From Acinetobacter sp. SFB (GTDB taxonomy: Bacteria > Pseudomonadota > Gammaproteobacteria > Pseudomonadales > Moraxellaceae), in contig NZ_LSZH01000001.1 of NCBI RefSeq assembly GCF_001647545.1, positions 506,778-570,777 on the forward strand: a DNA stretch of 64,000 nucleotides, given 5' to 3'. This document shows positions 15,527 to 24,579 of this stretch, piece after piece. The stretch's first letter is position 1, and each line of letters starts with the position of its first letter. The position numbers were made by a program, and so were the translations under genes. The notes below the pieces were generated by a model. The model had not been told where the DNA came from and did no database searches. It saw nothing but the letters and a program-made list of their open reading frames with translations.

Positions 15527-18364
15527 TTATGGTTTAACCACCACCAGCACTTGAATGGCTTCTGGTGTTACTGATAAACCATCTAGCAGGCTAATGCCTT
15601 CTGATTGAAATTTTTGTAAGCGTGCAATTTCATCTTCACGAATACTTGGATTAAATTGTTTCAAGTAAGTTAAACGGTCAATTTCATATTGCCACTTATT
15701 GCCATACACTTCTCTGGCTTGTTGTTTGAAGTTCGGCAGTGCGGTTTTAGCAATATCAAGCGCTTGTGTATAACGCTCCTCAATCACATCACGGCGAGCT
15801 TTCACCACCTGACGGCAGCTATTACTATCTAAATGATGCAAATACGGTTTTAAAATACTTGGATCAATCTTGGCAGATAAATCCTGACCGGTTTCGCTGA
15901 GCAATACGCGAATCAACTGCTGTGGCAAGCTGGAAGGCAGATTCAATGCTTTTGGTGCAATGACATCTACTTTAAACCACACTTCTAACAATAAAGAACC
16001 CTGTTTCAAGGCATTGGATTTTAACAGTGCGACGTTGGTGCTACCAAATGACTGGGTATTAATCATTTCCATCACACTTTCAGTGAATGGATGTTCCAGC
16101 GTTAAGTATTGCGCATCTTCACGGATTAAAGCCTGATCACGATAGAAAGTCGCGGTCATACCTTCTTCATCAAGAGACAAGCCTTGCACCTGCATTTGAT
16201 CGGTTGGCTTGATGATTACCGTACCATTGCTTTGTTCATCAAAATCGATGTTTGTTGATGCCATGAAGCGCTTCATAAACATAGGCAAAGTGGTGTTGTC
16301 ATCGTAGTTTTCAAGCGCTTGAACAATTTCTTGCGCCACAATTGGACGACATGAGTTGTATTCAAGCAAACGGTCACGACCTTGCTGCAATTCTGTTTCC
16401 AAGGCTTCACGCTGAACACTGACTTCTTCAAGCAAATCTTCAAACTGTTGTCCTAAATCAGCCAATAAACAGCCTTTTAATTTAGCAATGAAGTTTTCTT
16501 GTAGCGTTTGCGCAGTGGGCGAAATATTGCTGAAGATATTTAAACCTTCGTTATACCAGCGGAACATACGCTCTTGCGCCGTACCAACCAAATAAGGCAC
16601 ATGAATTTGAATACGGTTTTCTTGACCAATACGGTCTAAACGACCAATACGTTGTTCTAAAACATCCGGATTTGCAGGTAAGTCAAACAGAATGAGGTCA
16701 GAGGCAAACTGGAAGTTACGTCCTTCTGAACCAATTTCAGAACATAATAAAATTTGCGCACCATAAGACTCTTCTGCGAAATAAGCGGCTGCTTGGTCAC
16801 GCTCTAAAAGGCTCATGCCTTCATGGAACATGGCAGTACGAATACCCGCATGGAGACGAAGTACATTTTCCAAAGCTTCAACCACGGGACCACTACGCGC
16901 GATGAGCAACACTTTTTTGTGTTTAAGCTCGGTACGCAGCATTTCCATCAGCCACATCACACGTGGATCATGTTCCATCCAAGCACCATCAAGCTGCGCT
17001 TCTTCAGGCCACATTTGTTCACGTAACTTGCCGTCTTTCGACCATTGAGCAGGTGCCGGTAACGGTGCAGGTTGACAGTCACGACCAGGAAAACCTCGAA
17101 TGGCTTCACGAGTATTACGGAATAAAATACGACCAGTACCATGACGGTCTAACAATTCATGAATGGCACGGAAACGCTGTTCTGGCTCATCCTGAATACT
17201 ATGACCCAATAAGCCTTCAATCGCAGCCAAATGGTCTGGCTCCAAAGGCAGATCCGACATCAGCACTTCAGCAATTTTTGCCGTGTGGTGATATTGCTCT
17301 TCTTCATCCAAGAAGCGATCAAGCGAACTAAAACGCTGCGGATCAAGTAGGCGTAAACGGGCAAAATGGCTTTCTACACCCAACTGTTCAGGTGTTGCGG
17401 TAAGCAATAATACGCCCGGCGTTTTTTCAGCAAGTTCTTCAACAAGGTCATAACGGTCGTTACCACCTTCTTCTTCACTCCACATCAGGTGATGTGCTTC
17501 ATCGACGACAAGAAGATCAAAACCGGCTTCTAAAGCCTGTTCACGTAAATCTTCGTGATCGACCATCAAATCCACACTGGCAATAATGCATTGCTCAGTC
17601 AGGAATGGATTTAAATCTGGATCATGTTCTTTAATAGACGCGGTACGGGTCAAATCAAACAATGAGAACTGTAAATTGAAACGGCGACGCATCTCAATCA
17701 TCCACTGATATTGCAGTGAATCTGGCACTAAAATCAGGATACGGTCAGAACGACCGGTTTTAAGCTGCTGATGAATGATCAAGCCTGCTTCAATGGTTTT
17801 ACCCAAGCCTACTTCATCTGCAAGTAAAACACGCGGTGCAAAACGCTGACCGACTTCATGTGCAATATAAAGCTGATGGGGAATCAGACCCACACGCGCG
17901 CCAATCATGCCACGCAATGGACTGGATTTCATATTGGCTTGCATCATCAAGGCTTCAATACGAAGGTCATACCATTCTTTATAGTCCACTTGACTGGCAA
18001 GCAAACGGTCCAGCGGCTTTGAAAGCTGAATCTGTGCGCCAACACGGGTTTCATTTAAAGCTTTGCGTTCTTCAGTACCATCTTCCAGGGTGCGAATTAC
18101 GTTATAACGAACTACGCCATGACGGTCTTCAAAAGACTCAACCAGCCACTTGGTGCCTTCCTGATCCTGCAATTCATCTTTAATGTTAAAAACAATACGC
18201 GATAAAGGTGCATTGTTACGTGCGTAAACACGTGTTTCATCACTCTTCGGGAATAAGATGCTAACCGATCGTTCATCTACATCAATGAGAACCCCTAATC
18301 CAAGCTCTGTTTCTGTATCTGATAACCAACGCTGACCAATAGCAAACTGATGCAATTTTTCCAC
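15527..18364 (-). CDS. rapA: RNA polymerase-associated ATPase RapA (HepA)
   Basis: Swi2/Snf2-type ATPase that binds core RNA polymerase and promotes its recycling after transcription. 945 residues, close to the 968 of E. coli RapA. N-terminal Tudor-like domains (about 1-110) precede the helicase core: Walker A DEVGLGKT (183-190), DEAH box (288-291), TATPEQ motif III, and the C-terminal helicase lobe with GSEGRNFQFAS and RIGRLDRIGQ. A long C-terminal RapA-specific region follows. Monocistronic, with its own terminator. Confidence 0.95.
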   Translation of the reverse strand: MEKLHQFAIGQRWLSDTETELGLGVLIDVDERSVSILFPKSDETRVYARNNAPLSRIVFNIKDELQDQEGTKWLVESFEDRHGVVRYNVIRTLEDGTEERKALNETRVGAQIQLSKPLDRLLASQVDYKEWYDLRIEALMMQANMKSSPLRGMIGARVGLIPHQLYIAHEVGQRFAPRVLLADEVGLGKTIEAGLIIHQQLKTGRSDRILILVPDSLQYQWMIEMRRRFNLQFSLFDLTRTASIKEHDPDLNPFLTEQCIIASVDLMVDHEDLREQALEAGFDLLVVDEAHHLMWSEEEGGNDRYDLVEELAEKTPGVLLLTATPEQLGVESHFARLRLLDPQRFSSLDRFLDEEEQYHHTAKIAEVLMSDLPLEPDHLAAIEGLLGHSIQDEPEQRFRAIHELLDRHGTGRILFRNTREAIRGFPGRDCQPAPLPAPAQWSKDGKLREQMWPEEAQLDGAWMEHDPRVMWLMEMLRTELKHKKVLLIARSGPVVEALENVLRLHAGIRTAMFHEGMSLLERDQAAAYFAEESYGAQILLCSEIGSEGRNFQFASDLILFDLPANPDVLEQRIGRLDRIGQENRIQIHVPYLVGTAQERMFRWYNEGLNIFSNISPTAQTLQENFIAKLKGCLLADLGQQFEDLLEEVSVQREALETELQQGRDRLLEYNSCRPIVAQEIVQALENYDDNTTLPMFMKRFMASTNIDFDEQSNGTVIIKPTDQMQVQGLSLDEEGMTATFYRDQALIREDAQYLTLEHPFTESVMEMINTQSFGSTNVALLKSNALKQGSLLLEVWFKVDVIAPKALNLPSSLPQQLIRVLLSETGQDLSAKIDPSILKPYLHHLDSNSCRQVVKARRDVIEERYTQALDIAKTALPNFKQQAREVYGNKWQYEIDRLTYLKQFNPSIREDEIARLQKFQSEGISLLDGLSVTPEAIQVLVVVKP

Positions 18365-18508
18365 CTTTATCTAAAAATGAGGACACTTATTTTCACGATC
18401 AAAACCTGATGAGTATTTGAGCAAGAAAACAGGTCTTTAAGCAATATATTTTGACATAAAGCCCACTAAAAAGTGCGCAAAACCGATGACGATTAAAAAG
18501 TTTTTACC

Positions 18509-19153
18509 TTAAAAAGGAACAGGATAATAAAACTCTACCCGCTCCTGTGTTTGGGGATGATAAAAACTCAAGTGTTCAGCATGCAAGCACAGTCGAGGAA
18601 TCAACTGTTGCTGTTCTGGTGTGGCATATAAAGTGTCACCGACAATCGGATGACCGAGATACTGCATATGTACACGAAGCTGATGTGAACGACCTGTAAT
18701 GGGAGTAAGTTTGACACGCGTTACCGCCTGTCCTTGAATTTCAAAATGCTCGATGGCTTGCCAATGCGTTAACGCAGGCTTGTTGTGATCTGGAGCTGCA
18801 ATATGTAAAGGCGGATGTTCAGGATCGTAAATTACCGGTACATCAACCGTGCCTTCGCCCTCAAGATGTCCGGCAACGACCGCTTGATAGGTTTTCTCGG
18901 TTTGGCGTTCCTGAAACTGACGGGAAATGGTTTTTTGTCCCCATTTGGTCAGGCCAAACACCAGAATACCAGAAGTATCACGATCAAGACGATGAATCAG
19001 TAAGGTTTGCGATTCTATTTTTAATAATCGGTTGATCACGCAATCTTGTAAATCTTCAGTTTTACCGGGAACGGTGAGTACACCTGCAGGTTTATGGATC
19101 ACCATAAAATCTTCGTCACGATGGATCAGGTGTTCGGTTAGAAAATTACTCAA
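18509..19153 (-). CDS. rluA: RluA-family pseudouridine synthase
   Basis: 214-residue RNA pseudouridine synthase, probably the 23S rRNA position 746 / tRNA position 32 enzyme RluA judging by its short length and lack of an S4 domain. The catalytic motif HRLDRDTSG (54-62) contains the nucleophile D57; the KPAGVLTVPG start and ITGRSHQLRVHMQYLGHPIVGD block are diagnostic. Located upstream of rapA on the same strand with a gap of about 145 bp, so likely separately transcribed. Confidence 0.92.
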   Translation of the reverse strand: MSNFLTEHLIHRDEDFMVIHKPAGVLTVPGKTEDLQDCVINRLLKIESQTLLIHRLDRDTSGILVFGLTKWGQKTISRQFQERQTEKTYQAVVAGHLEGEGTVDVPVIYDPEHPPLHIAAPDHNKPALTHWQAIEHFEIQGQAVTRVKLTPITGRSHQLRVHMQYLGHPIVGDTLYATPEQQQLIPRLCLHAEHLSFYHPQTQERVEFYYPVPF

Positions 19154-19282
19154 TGTTCAATTCCAAGCGGATCGCGAAAACAAGCCGGCAATGATAGAAA
19201 GCTTGGCGCAGAATTACAATGCACAATACCGGAATTGGCGACGGATTTTCCGATTTTGCTCAAAAATTATTTTAATCTCGTG

Positions 19283-19993
19283 TTATGAACGTGCGGATTG
19301 CAATATAAAACCCGCCAGTTCATGCATAGAAGCATGTTCTAAAACATCTTCATATTGCACATTTGCACCATGCGCGCGCCAAATGCCGGCCAAAGTGACA
19401 ATGGCGATAGAATCCAAACCGTATTGTCTCAAATCGACAGAAGGATCAATTTCAAGCGCATCCATGTTCAACTGCTCTGCAACAGCAAGCATAATTCCCT
19501 TGGTTGAAATTACATATTTTGACGGTGCAGTTAAATCACATAGCCGAGCCAAACTATAGCTAGACATGTGATGCAGACCTTGTGCCGAGATATTTTCAAT
19601 CCACTGAATATGCTGGTCTTGATTCGACAATAAAATCGCATCATCAACCACACAAATTTGCTCGGAGACACTTTGTAGATGCGGCAAAATCTGCTTGAGC
19701 ATCGGACTCACCTGCCCTGCAAATACCATTTGTGGATTCGATGATGCATATTCACCGAGTTGTTGCATTCCCTGTATCAAATCATCACCATACAAATCAA
19801 CAATTGGAATGTCTAATGCTTTGGCTTTATTGCTGATCTGGATTAGATTACTCAGCAAATCAGTGTCTTGAATTCCGGCCTGCATTCGCAAATTTTGCAA
19901 TCCAATAAGTACCAATACTGAATTTGCAGCAGCAAGCTGCCATTTGGCTTGAGAGGGTGCAAGTTGGATTTTTTTGGGCATGGGGTAAAGCAT
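19283..19993 (-). CDS. Orphan EntB-like isochorismatase/aryl carrier fusion with degenerate catalytic domain
   Basis: 236 residues. The C-terminal 55 residues resemble the aryl carrier domain of EntB/DhbB: YGLDSIAIVTL carries serine 195, the 4'-phosphopantetheine attachment site, followed by an IWR...YEDVLEH segment like that of EntB. The first 175 residues resemble the isochorismatase fold (LVLIGLQN, residues 27-34), but the catalytic aspartate expected at position 31 is glycine and the later conserved cysteine block is not recognisable. The protein is shorter than EntB (285). No siderophore or NRPS gene is nearby. Role unknown; it may be a carrier protein only. Two ATG codons (19993, 19981) are possible starts, both without a good ribosome site. 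Confidence 0.7.
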   Translation of the reverse strand: MLYPMPKKIQLAPSQAKWQLAAANSVLVLIGLQNLRMQAGIQDTDLLSNLIQISNKAKALDIPIVDLYGDDLIQGMQQLGEYASSNPQMVFAGQVSPMLKQILPHLQSVSEQICVVDDAILLSNQDQHIQWIENISAQGLHHMSSYSLARLCDLTAPSKYVISTKGIMLAVAEQLNMDALEIDPSVDLRQYGLDSIAIVTLAGIWRAHGANVQYEDVLEHASMHELAGFILQSARS

Positions 19994-20230
19994 GGGAGAT
20001 TATTTATCTAACATTTACATAGTTAGACCATGCTAGCTTAGATTGATTTGTTTAATTGATAAGCTTCTCAAGTAACCGAAATATTTTTTAATATGAATTT
20101 CGTATAACGAACAGTATTATTAAATGGAAGTTTTTTAGCCTAGCCAATTAAACAATAAATTATACTAAACTAGCTCTTATGACTTAGTATCTAAATCGAT
20201 AAATGCATGCTAAATATAGGATTTAGTTCC

Positions 20231-20653
20231 ATGAAAATAAAAGGTTTTCTTTTAAACCAAAGTCCAGTATTTTTTGATGGGAATGCATATATTTTCAAAA
20301 ATCCGCCTACGATAAAAATAAAAAAACTCTGGAGTATGTGTAATAGAAATTTTAGTGATCTTACTAATAAAAACTATCCCGAGGTAATTCAATTAGTTTT
20401 TTCTAAATATAAAGTGAATGAACAGACAAGCTCATTTGATTCCACAGGAAAAATATTAGAGTTTGATATTTCATGCTCTATGTATGATTGTTTGGCATAT
20501 GAAGAAACTGAGGGATTCTTCGATGAGTGTGATTGTCCCCCCCCAGAGTTTTGGATTGCTTATATTCCAAAAGAATATTTAGATATAGCAAATTTAGGTG
20601 TAGAAATATCTATGAGCGGAAGCTTGCAATGGATTCAACCATTCCTAGATTAG
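20231..20653 (+). CDS. Hypothetical AT-rich orphan gene
   Basis: Unrecognised protein of about 140 residues. Composition (Lys, Ile, Asn, Phe rich) and AT-richness are more extreme than in neighbouring genes, suggesting horizontal origin. No signal peptide or membrane helix; it contains several cysteines (CSMYDC, CDCPPP). The frame is open from 20207, but ATG 20231 (MKIKGFLLNQ) is the more natural start, although no ribosome site is clear at either. A run of eight C's lies at 20537-20544 inside the coding sequence. Size and composition resemble orphan immunity-type proteins, but nothing specific supports that. Confidence 0.55.
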   Translation: MKIKGFLLNQSPVFFDGNAYIFKNPPTIKIKKLWSMCNRNFSDLTNKNYPEVIQLVFSKYKVNEQTSSFDSTGKILEFDISCSMYDCLAYEETEGFFDECDCPPPEFWIAYIPKEYLDIANLGVEISMSGSLQWIQPFLD

Positions 20654-20746
20654 ATTTTTCTTTTTATTCGTTTATAAGTTTTTCTAAAATCAACATAATA
20701 AAATTTATAGAAAATATCTTATTAATTTAATATAAATCAATCGTTT

Positions 20747-20800
20747 AAATTTCAATAACAAAGCCCAATTAAAAAATATTGGGCTTTGTTATTGAAATTT
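20747..20800. terminator. Long perfect inverted repeat, probable bidirectional terminator
   Basis: Two 23-nt arms (20747-20769 and 20778-20800) are exact reverse complements around an 8-nt A-rich loop. It lies between convergent genes. The inner part (CAAAGCCCAAT) resembles a terminator, but no long T run follows the full stem. Confidence 0.75.
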
Positions 20801-20872
20801 CACGCTCAGCACTTAATTTTCGTAAAACTTAAGATAACTTTACTCAGTTAAGCTTGTAATTTTTTATTTGAA

Positions 20873-21289
20873 TTAGCTCGTCTGCGCCAAAAACTTCTCA
20901 ATCGCCTGTTGTGCAATCTCCGCATCTTCAAAGGATTTCACCCCGGAAACACCCATCGCCCCAACCAACTGCCCTTGATACAAAATCGGCTCGCCACCTT
21001 CCAGCATGCCAGAAAAACTGTCCATAGTCAGAAAACCCATTTGACCGCCCTTAATAATATCTTCAAAAAGCTTGGAAGGACGACGGCTCATGGCCGAACA
21101 CTTGGCTTTTTCTATTGCCAAATTTGCAGTCATCGGTGCTGCGCCATCCATACGCTTCATGACTAATAAACTCCCTGTTTCATCTACCACAGCAATACTG
21201 ACATTGAAACTGTTCTGAATCGCATATTGATGGGCCTGATCTAATAGAAACTCAGCATCGCTTAAAGTCAAATAATGTTTGGTTTGCAT
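20873..21289 (-). CDS. GlcG/HbpS family heme-binding-type protein
   Basis: 138-residue protein of the GlcG/HbpS (DUF336) family. Typical segments: AIVDETG-like strand (IAVVDETGSLLVMKRMDGA), the KAKCSAMSRRPS helix and the GGEPILYQGQLVGAMGVSG strand near the C-terminus. Members are small cytoplasmic or secreted proteins, some binding heme or cobalamin, others found in glycolate or diol operons. No pathway genes are adjacent, so function is undetermined. Confidence 0.85.
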   Translation of the reverse strand: MQTKHYLTLSDAEFLLDQAHQYAIQNSFNVSIAVVDETGSLLVMKRMDGAAPMTANLAIEKAKCSAMSRRPSKLFEDIIKGGQMGFLTMDSFSGMLEGGEPILYQGQLVGAMGVSGVKSFEDAEIAQQAIEKFLAQTS

Positions 21290-21318
21290 CCGTCTTTTTC
21301 CATTTTCAAAATCTATAT

Positions 21319-21341
21319 AAAAAAACCCGAACGAGTTCGGG
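21319..21341 (-). terminator. Terminator of hemL
   Basis: CCCGAAC GA GTTCGGG stem (21326-21341), followed on the minus strand by a T run of seven. Confidence 0.85.
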
Positions 21342-21366
21342 CTTGGGCTAATTTATACTATAAATA

Positions 21367-22668
21367 TTAAGCTTTCATTTCGGCAAAGGTTTCTTTGGCA
21401 GCTTGAATCGTATAAGCAATATCTTCATCACTATGCGCTGCTGAAATAAAGCCTGCTTCAAAAGCAGATGGTGCAAGGTTCACACCACGGTCTAACATGC
21501 CATGGAAGAATTTACGGAAGGCAGCAACATCACATTTCAACATTGAATCAAAACTGGTGATGTCTTCTTGATCTGTGAAGTACAACCCAAACATACCGCC
21601 CACTTGTTGCGTCTTAAATGCAACACCCGCTTCTTTCGCAACTGCTTCCAAACCTGAAAGTAACTTAGCAAGTTGGGCAGTTAAATTTTCATAGAAGCCT
21701 TCAACACGTAAATGTTTGAACATTTCTATACCGGCACGCATCGCCAACGGATTACCTGACAATGTCCCCGCTTGATAAACTTTACCCAGTGGCGCGATGC
21801 ATTCCATCACTTCACGTTTACCACCAAAAGCACCCACCGGCAGACCTGCACCGATGATTTTACCCAATGTGGTTAAATCAGGGGTTACGCCATAATGCGC
21901 TTGCGCACCGCCAAGACCGACACGAAAACCGGTCATGACTTCATCAATAATAAACACCGCCCCATGTTCATCACATACATCACGGATTGCTTGCAGGAAA
22001 CCATCAATCGGTTTCACCAAGTTCATGTTGCCTGCAACAGGTTCAACAATGACACCGGCAATTTCATGACCAAATTTTGCAAAGCATTCTTTTAAAGTAG
22101 CAATGTCATTGTATGGAAGCGTCAGCGTATGCTTGGCAAAATCAGCAGGCACCCCCGCAGAAGTCGCTTCACCTTCACCGCTGGTCAACATACCTGAACC
22201 TGCTTTGACTAAAAGCGAATCTGAGTGACCATGGTAACAGCCTTCAAATTTTACAATCTTGTCACGACCGGTATAACCGCGTGCCAGACGAATCGCGGTC
22301 ATGGTGGCTTCGGTACCTGAATTGGTCATACGAACCAACTCAATGGACGGCATAATTTCACAAATAATATCCGCCAATGTGGTTTCATGAACGGTTGGTG
22401 CACCAAAGCTTAATCCATCAACCGCTGCTTCTTGAACGGCTTTAATAATCGCTGGATGTGCATGACCCAAAATCATCGGTCCCCATGAACCCACATAATC
22501 GACATAGCGTTTACCATCAACATCGAACAAATACGCACCTTTGGCTTTTTCAATAAATACAGGCGTACCACCCACCCCATTAAACGCACGTACCGGGGAA
22601 TTCACTCCACCTGGAATATGTTTACTGGCTTGTTTGAACAATTGTTCTTGCTTTGGAGATAAGCTCAT
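21367..22668 (-). CDS. hemL: Glutamate-1-semialdehyde 2,1-aminomutase
   Basis: PLP enzyme converting glutamate-1-semialdehyde to 5-aminolevulinate in the C5 heme pathway. 433 residues, full length. Signatures: [10 protein letters not shown] near the N-terminus, the PLP-phosphate loop [37 protein letters not shown] with the PLP aspartate, and the Schiff-base lysine in [13 protein letters not shown] (about residue 265). 39 bp downstream of thiE on the same strand, so probably co-transcribed. Confidence 0.96.
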   Translation of the reverse strand: MSLSPKQEQLFKQASKHIPGGVNSPVRAFNGVGGTPVFIEKAKGAYLFDVDGKRYVDYVGSWGPMILGHAHPAIIKAVQEAAVDGLSFGAPTVHETTLADIICEIMPSIELVRMTNSGTEATMTAIRLARGYTGRDKIVKFEGCYHGHSDSLLVKAGSGMLTSGEGEATSAGVPADFAKHTLTLPYNDIATLKECFAKFGHEIAGVIVEPVAGNMNLVKPIDGFLQAIRDVCDEHGAVFIIDEVMTGFRVGLGGAQAHYGVTPDLTTLGKIIGAGLPVGAFGGKREVMECIAPLGKVYQAGTLSGNPLAMRAGIEMFKHLRVEGFYENLTAQLAKLLSGLEAVAKEAGVAFKTQQVGGMFGLYFTDQEDITSFDSMLKCDVAAFRKFFHGMLDRGVNLAPSAFEAGFISAAHSDEDIAYTIQAAKETFAEMKA

Positions 22669-22707
22669 GAAGGCACTCGACTAAAAATTAAATCTATCAA
22701 AAATATT

Positions 22708-23328
22708 TTATGCTGTAGCTTGAAAAAGCGCAGACCATTCATCTAAACGTTCAGGAATGGCATACATGGGAAGTCCCAATATATCACTAATCACGGCGCA
22801 ATAATCTGCACCTGATTCAATGACTTCTCTGGAATTTTCGACCGTTAAACCGCCAATTGCACAGAGGGGTACATTGAGTTTTTCTTTGGCCAGTTTTAAG
22901 GTCTCCAAGCCAATGTTACCTGCTTCTGGTTTGGTATCGGTGGCATAGATTGCACCAAATGCCACATAATTTGCACCCTCTGCAATCGCCTGTTCAGCCA
23001 GCTCAAGCGAGTTATTGCAGCTGCGGCCTATTAACACGCCTTGAGGCAAACGTGCAACAGCATCAACAATAGAACCGTCACCCTGCCCCAGATGCACACC
23101 TACCCCGTATTTGACCGCCATTTCAAGATCATCATTAATCACGAAAGGTACACCGTATTCAGCACACATGGCTTTCATATACTCGATTTCGTAAATTTGG
23201 TCTTCTTTGGCGACTTTTTTACGACGGTACTGCAACACCGCAATGCCACCATTGGCCATTGCACCTTCCAACTTCGCCAATAAAACCTCTACAGGATCAT
23301 CATTAGTAATTAAATATAAACCGCGCAT
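22708..23328 (-). CDS. thiE: Thiamine phosphate synthase
   Basis: TIM-barrel enzyme joining HMP-pyrophosphate and thiazole phosphate to thiamine phosphate. Key blocks: GLYLITND start, LQYRRKK (pyrophosphate contacts), FVINDDLEMAVKYG, GVHLGQGDG, IGRSCNN and YVAFGAIYATDTK, then the phosphate-binding CAIGGLTVEN. The frame is open to 23367, but ATG 23328 gives the family N-terminus. Unlike many species, it is paired with hemL rather than thiD; thiS and thiG lie 39 kb away. No TPP riboswitch was recognised upstream. Confidence 0.93.
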   Translation of the reverse strand: MRGLYLITNDDPVEVLLAKLEGAMANGGIAVLQYRRKKVAKEDQIYEIEYMKAMCAEYGVPFVINDDLEMAVKYGVGVHLGQGDGSIVDAVARLPQGVLIGRSCNNSLELAEQAIAEGANYVAFGAIYATDTKPEAGNIGLETLKLAKEKLNVPLCAIGGLTVENSREVIESGADYCAVISDILGLPMYAIPERLDEWSALFQATA

Positions 23329-23650
23329 AAAAAACTGCCAAAACGAGAACTGTCTTATTATATGCATATCAACAGCGAGATTCAGCGCATATCATGCAAA
23401 TACAAATGAATTGCTAGCGGTAAATTCTCAAAAAATTGGCAGTTGATCATCATTTTCATATTTTTTCTGATCAAGTAAAAAACATCTAGTTTTATTGATC
23501 GATCATATGGACATTAAAACGATTTAATTCGTCTTAAAATAACAGTCAATAAAATATAAAAATTACAACAACGATCTGACTTTCTAATCCATTTTTATAA
23601 AACGCGCTATGGGAAGTAAAGACACGATTAGAGAGTAGTATCTATATTTC

Positions 23651-23700
23651 AATTCAGATTTAAATTCAGATTTAAATTCAGATTTAAATTCAATTTAAAT
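23651..23700. repeat. 12-bp tandem repeat, three perfect copies plus one partial
   Basis: AATTCAGATTTA repeats at 23651-23662, 23663-23674 and 23675-23686, followed by a degenerate copy lacking a G. Copy number could vary by slippage. Confidence 0.9.
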
Positions 23701-23710
23701 AAAGCCATAA

Positions 23711-23798
23711 AAAAAGCCCGGAGAAAGGTCGCTCCAGGCTTGGAAAACTTAAAAATTACATGGTTTATTCAATCCGAGAAAGGAATTAAATAAGCACA
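23711..23798 (-). ncRNA. Candidate small RNA ending in an intrinsic terminator
   Basis: On the minus strand a TTGCAA (23828-23833), 17-bp spacer and TATTAA (23805-23810) precede a potential transcript of about 88 nt that ends in the hairpin 23714-23723 / 23732-23741 plus T run. No open frame beyond ATG-TAA is present. The hairpin could instead be the terminator of the DUF962 gene about 180 bp upstream. Confidence 0.3.
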
Positions 23799-23924
23799 AC
23801 ATCATTAATAGAATATTCGCTCTTTTTTTGCAAGTCTTAGCGGTTTAAATTTTGTATTATTTTACCTTTTAGTCAAATTTTGTTTTTAATTGTGCAACGA
23901 TTATTGCCTAAAAATTTAAATCCA

Positions 23925-24308
23925 TTAACTTGGGATTTTATCCAGTGACCGATCATTTAAACTCAAATTTCCGCGTAGCACATCAGAGAACATACGCCAA
24001 TCCGAGATAAAGCTATACAGCGGTTGCTTAAAACTGGCAGGTTTATTCTTCTCAAACATAAAATGCCCCACCCATGCACAGGCATAACCAGACAATAAAC
24101 CATAAGCCAAATATTTTGGTTTCCTGTGGCGAATTGCCTGAGTAAAGAAATATACACCGACGCTGCTTCCAAATACATGCAAACGGCGACTGGTAATATT
24201 GCGATGCTCGGTCAAATAAAACCGATAAAATTCATGATAGTCTTGAATCGGAAGCTGAAATTCCGGTTCTAGAGGATGTTCGAATTTTAGCTTTACAAGT
24301 CCATTCAT
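23925..24308 (-). CDS. DUF962 / Mpo1-like protein
   Basis: 127-residue small membrane protein of the DUF962 (Mpo1-like) family. The yeast member Mpo1 is a 2-hydroxy fatty acid dioxygenase of the endoplasmic reticulum. Conserved features: FYRFYLTEHRNITSRRLHVFGS (His and Arg residues near 30-50), two hydrophobic helices, and GYACAWVGHFMFEKNKPASF with the family histidine. Length is typical of short bacterial members. Whether the bacterial protein oxidises 2-hydroxy acids is inferred only. Confidence 0.82.
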   Translation of the reverse strand: MNGLVKLKFEHPLEPEFQLPIQDYHEFYRFYLTEHRNITSRRLHVFGSSVGVYFFTQAIRHRKPKYLAYGLLSGYACAWVGHFMFEKNKPASFKQPLYSFISDWRMFSDVLRGNLSLNDRSLDKIPS

Positions 24309-24579
24309 TGTTATGATCCCGATTATTTTTATTTACGTTAGCGTATATTTTGTCCAAATAAAAGCTTTGTTTGTTATTCGTTTTTGTTCATTTCAAAAGC
24401 GCTTACTTAAGAATTGCCTCGTCAAGTCTTACATCAAAAATCATTTTCGTTACAATCGAGGACTTAAAATGCAGAATACAATTCCAGCGCTATAAAAGAA
24501 CAGATTTCATAACGCATTTGTACCGTAAAGAGGACGTATTTCATTGCTGAAATAACGTCAGAAATTAGGATGAAAGATC

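Larger units (their letters stand above)
23329..23924. other. Long intergenic region with tandem repeat and hairpin
   Basis: About 600 bp of AT-rich sequence without a credible gene. It holds the 12-bp tandem repeat and a minus-strand hairpin with a promoter-like pair upstream, listed separately. Nothing else is recognised. Confidence 0.6.

Noticed and set aside
16963..17331. A 122-codon plus-strand open frame inside rapA
   Set aside because: It is antisense to strongly conserved helicase sequence, has no ribosome site and an unlikely composition; a shadow frame.
22708..23450. TPP riboswitch upstream of thiE (also examined before thiS)
   Set aside because: No CUGAGA or ACCUGAUCUGG-type core could be found in either upstream region.
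23651..23700. Possible CRISPR-like repeats
   Set aside because: The repeats are 12 bp with no spacers and there are no cas genes; simple tandem repeats.
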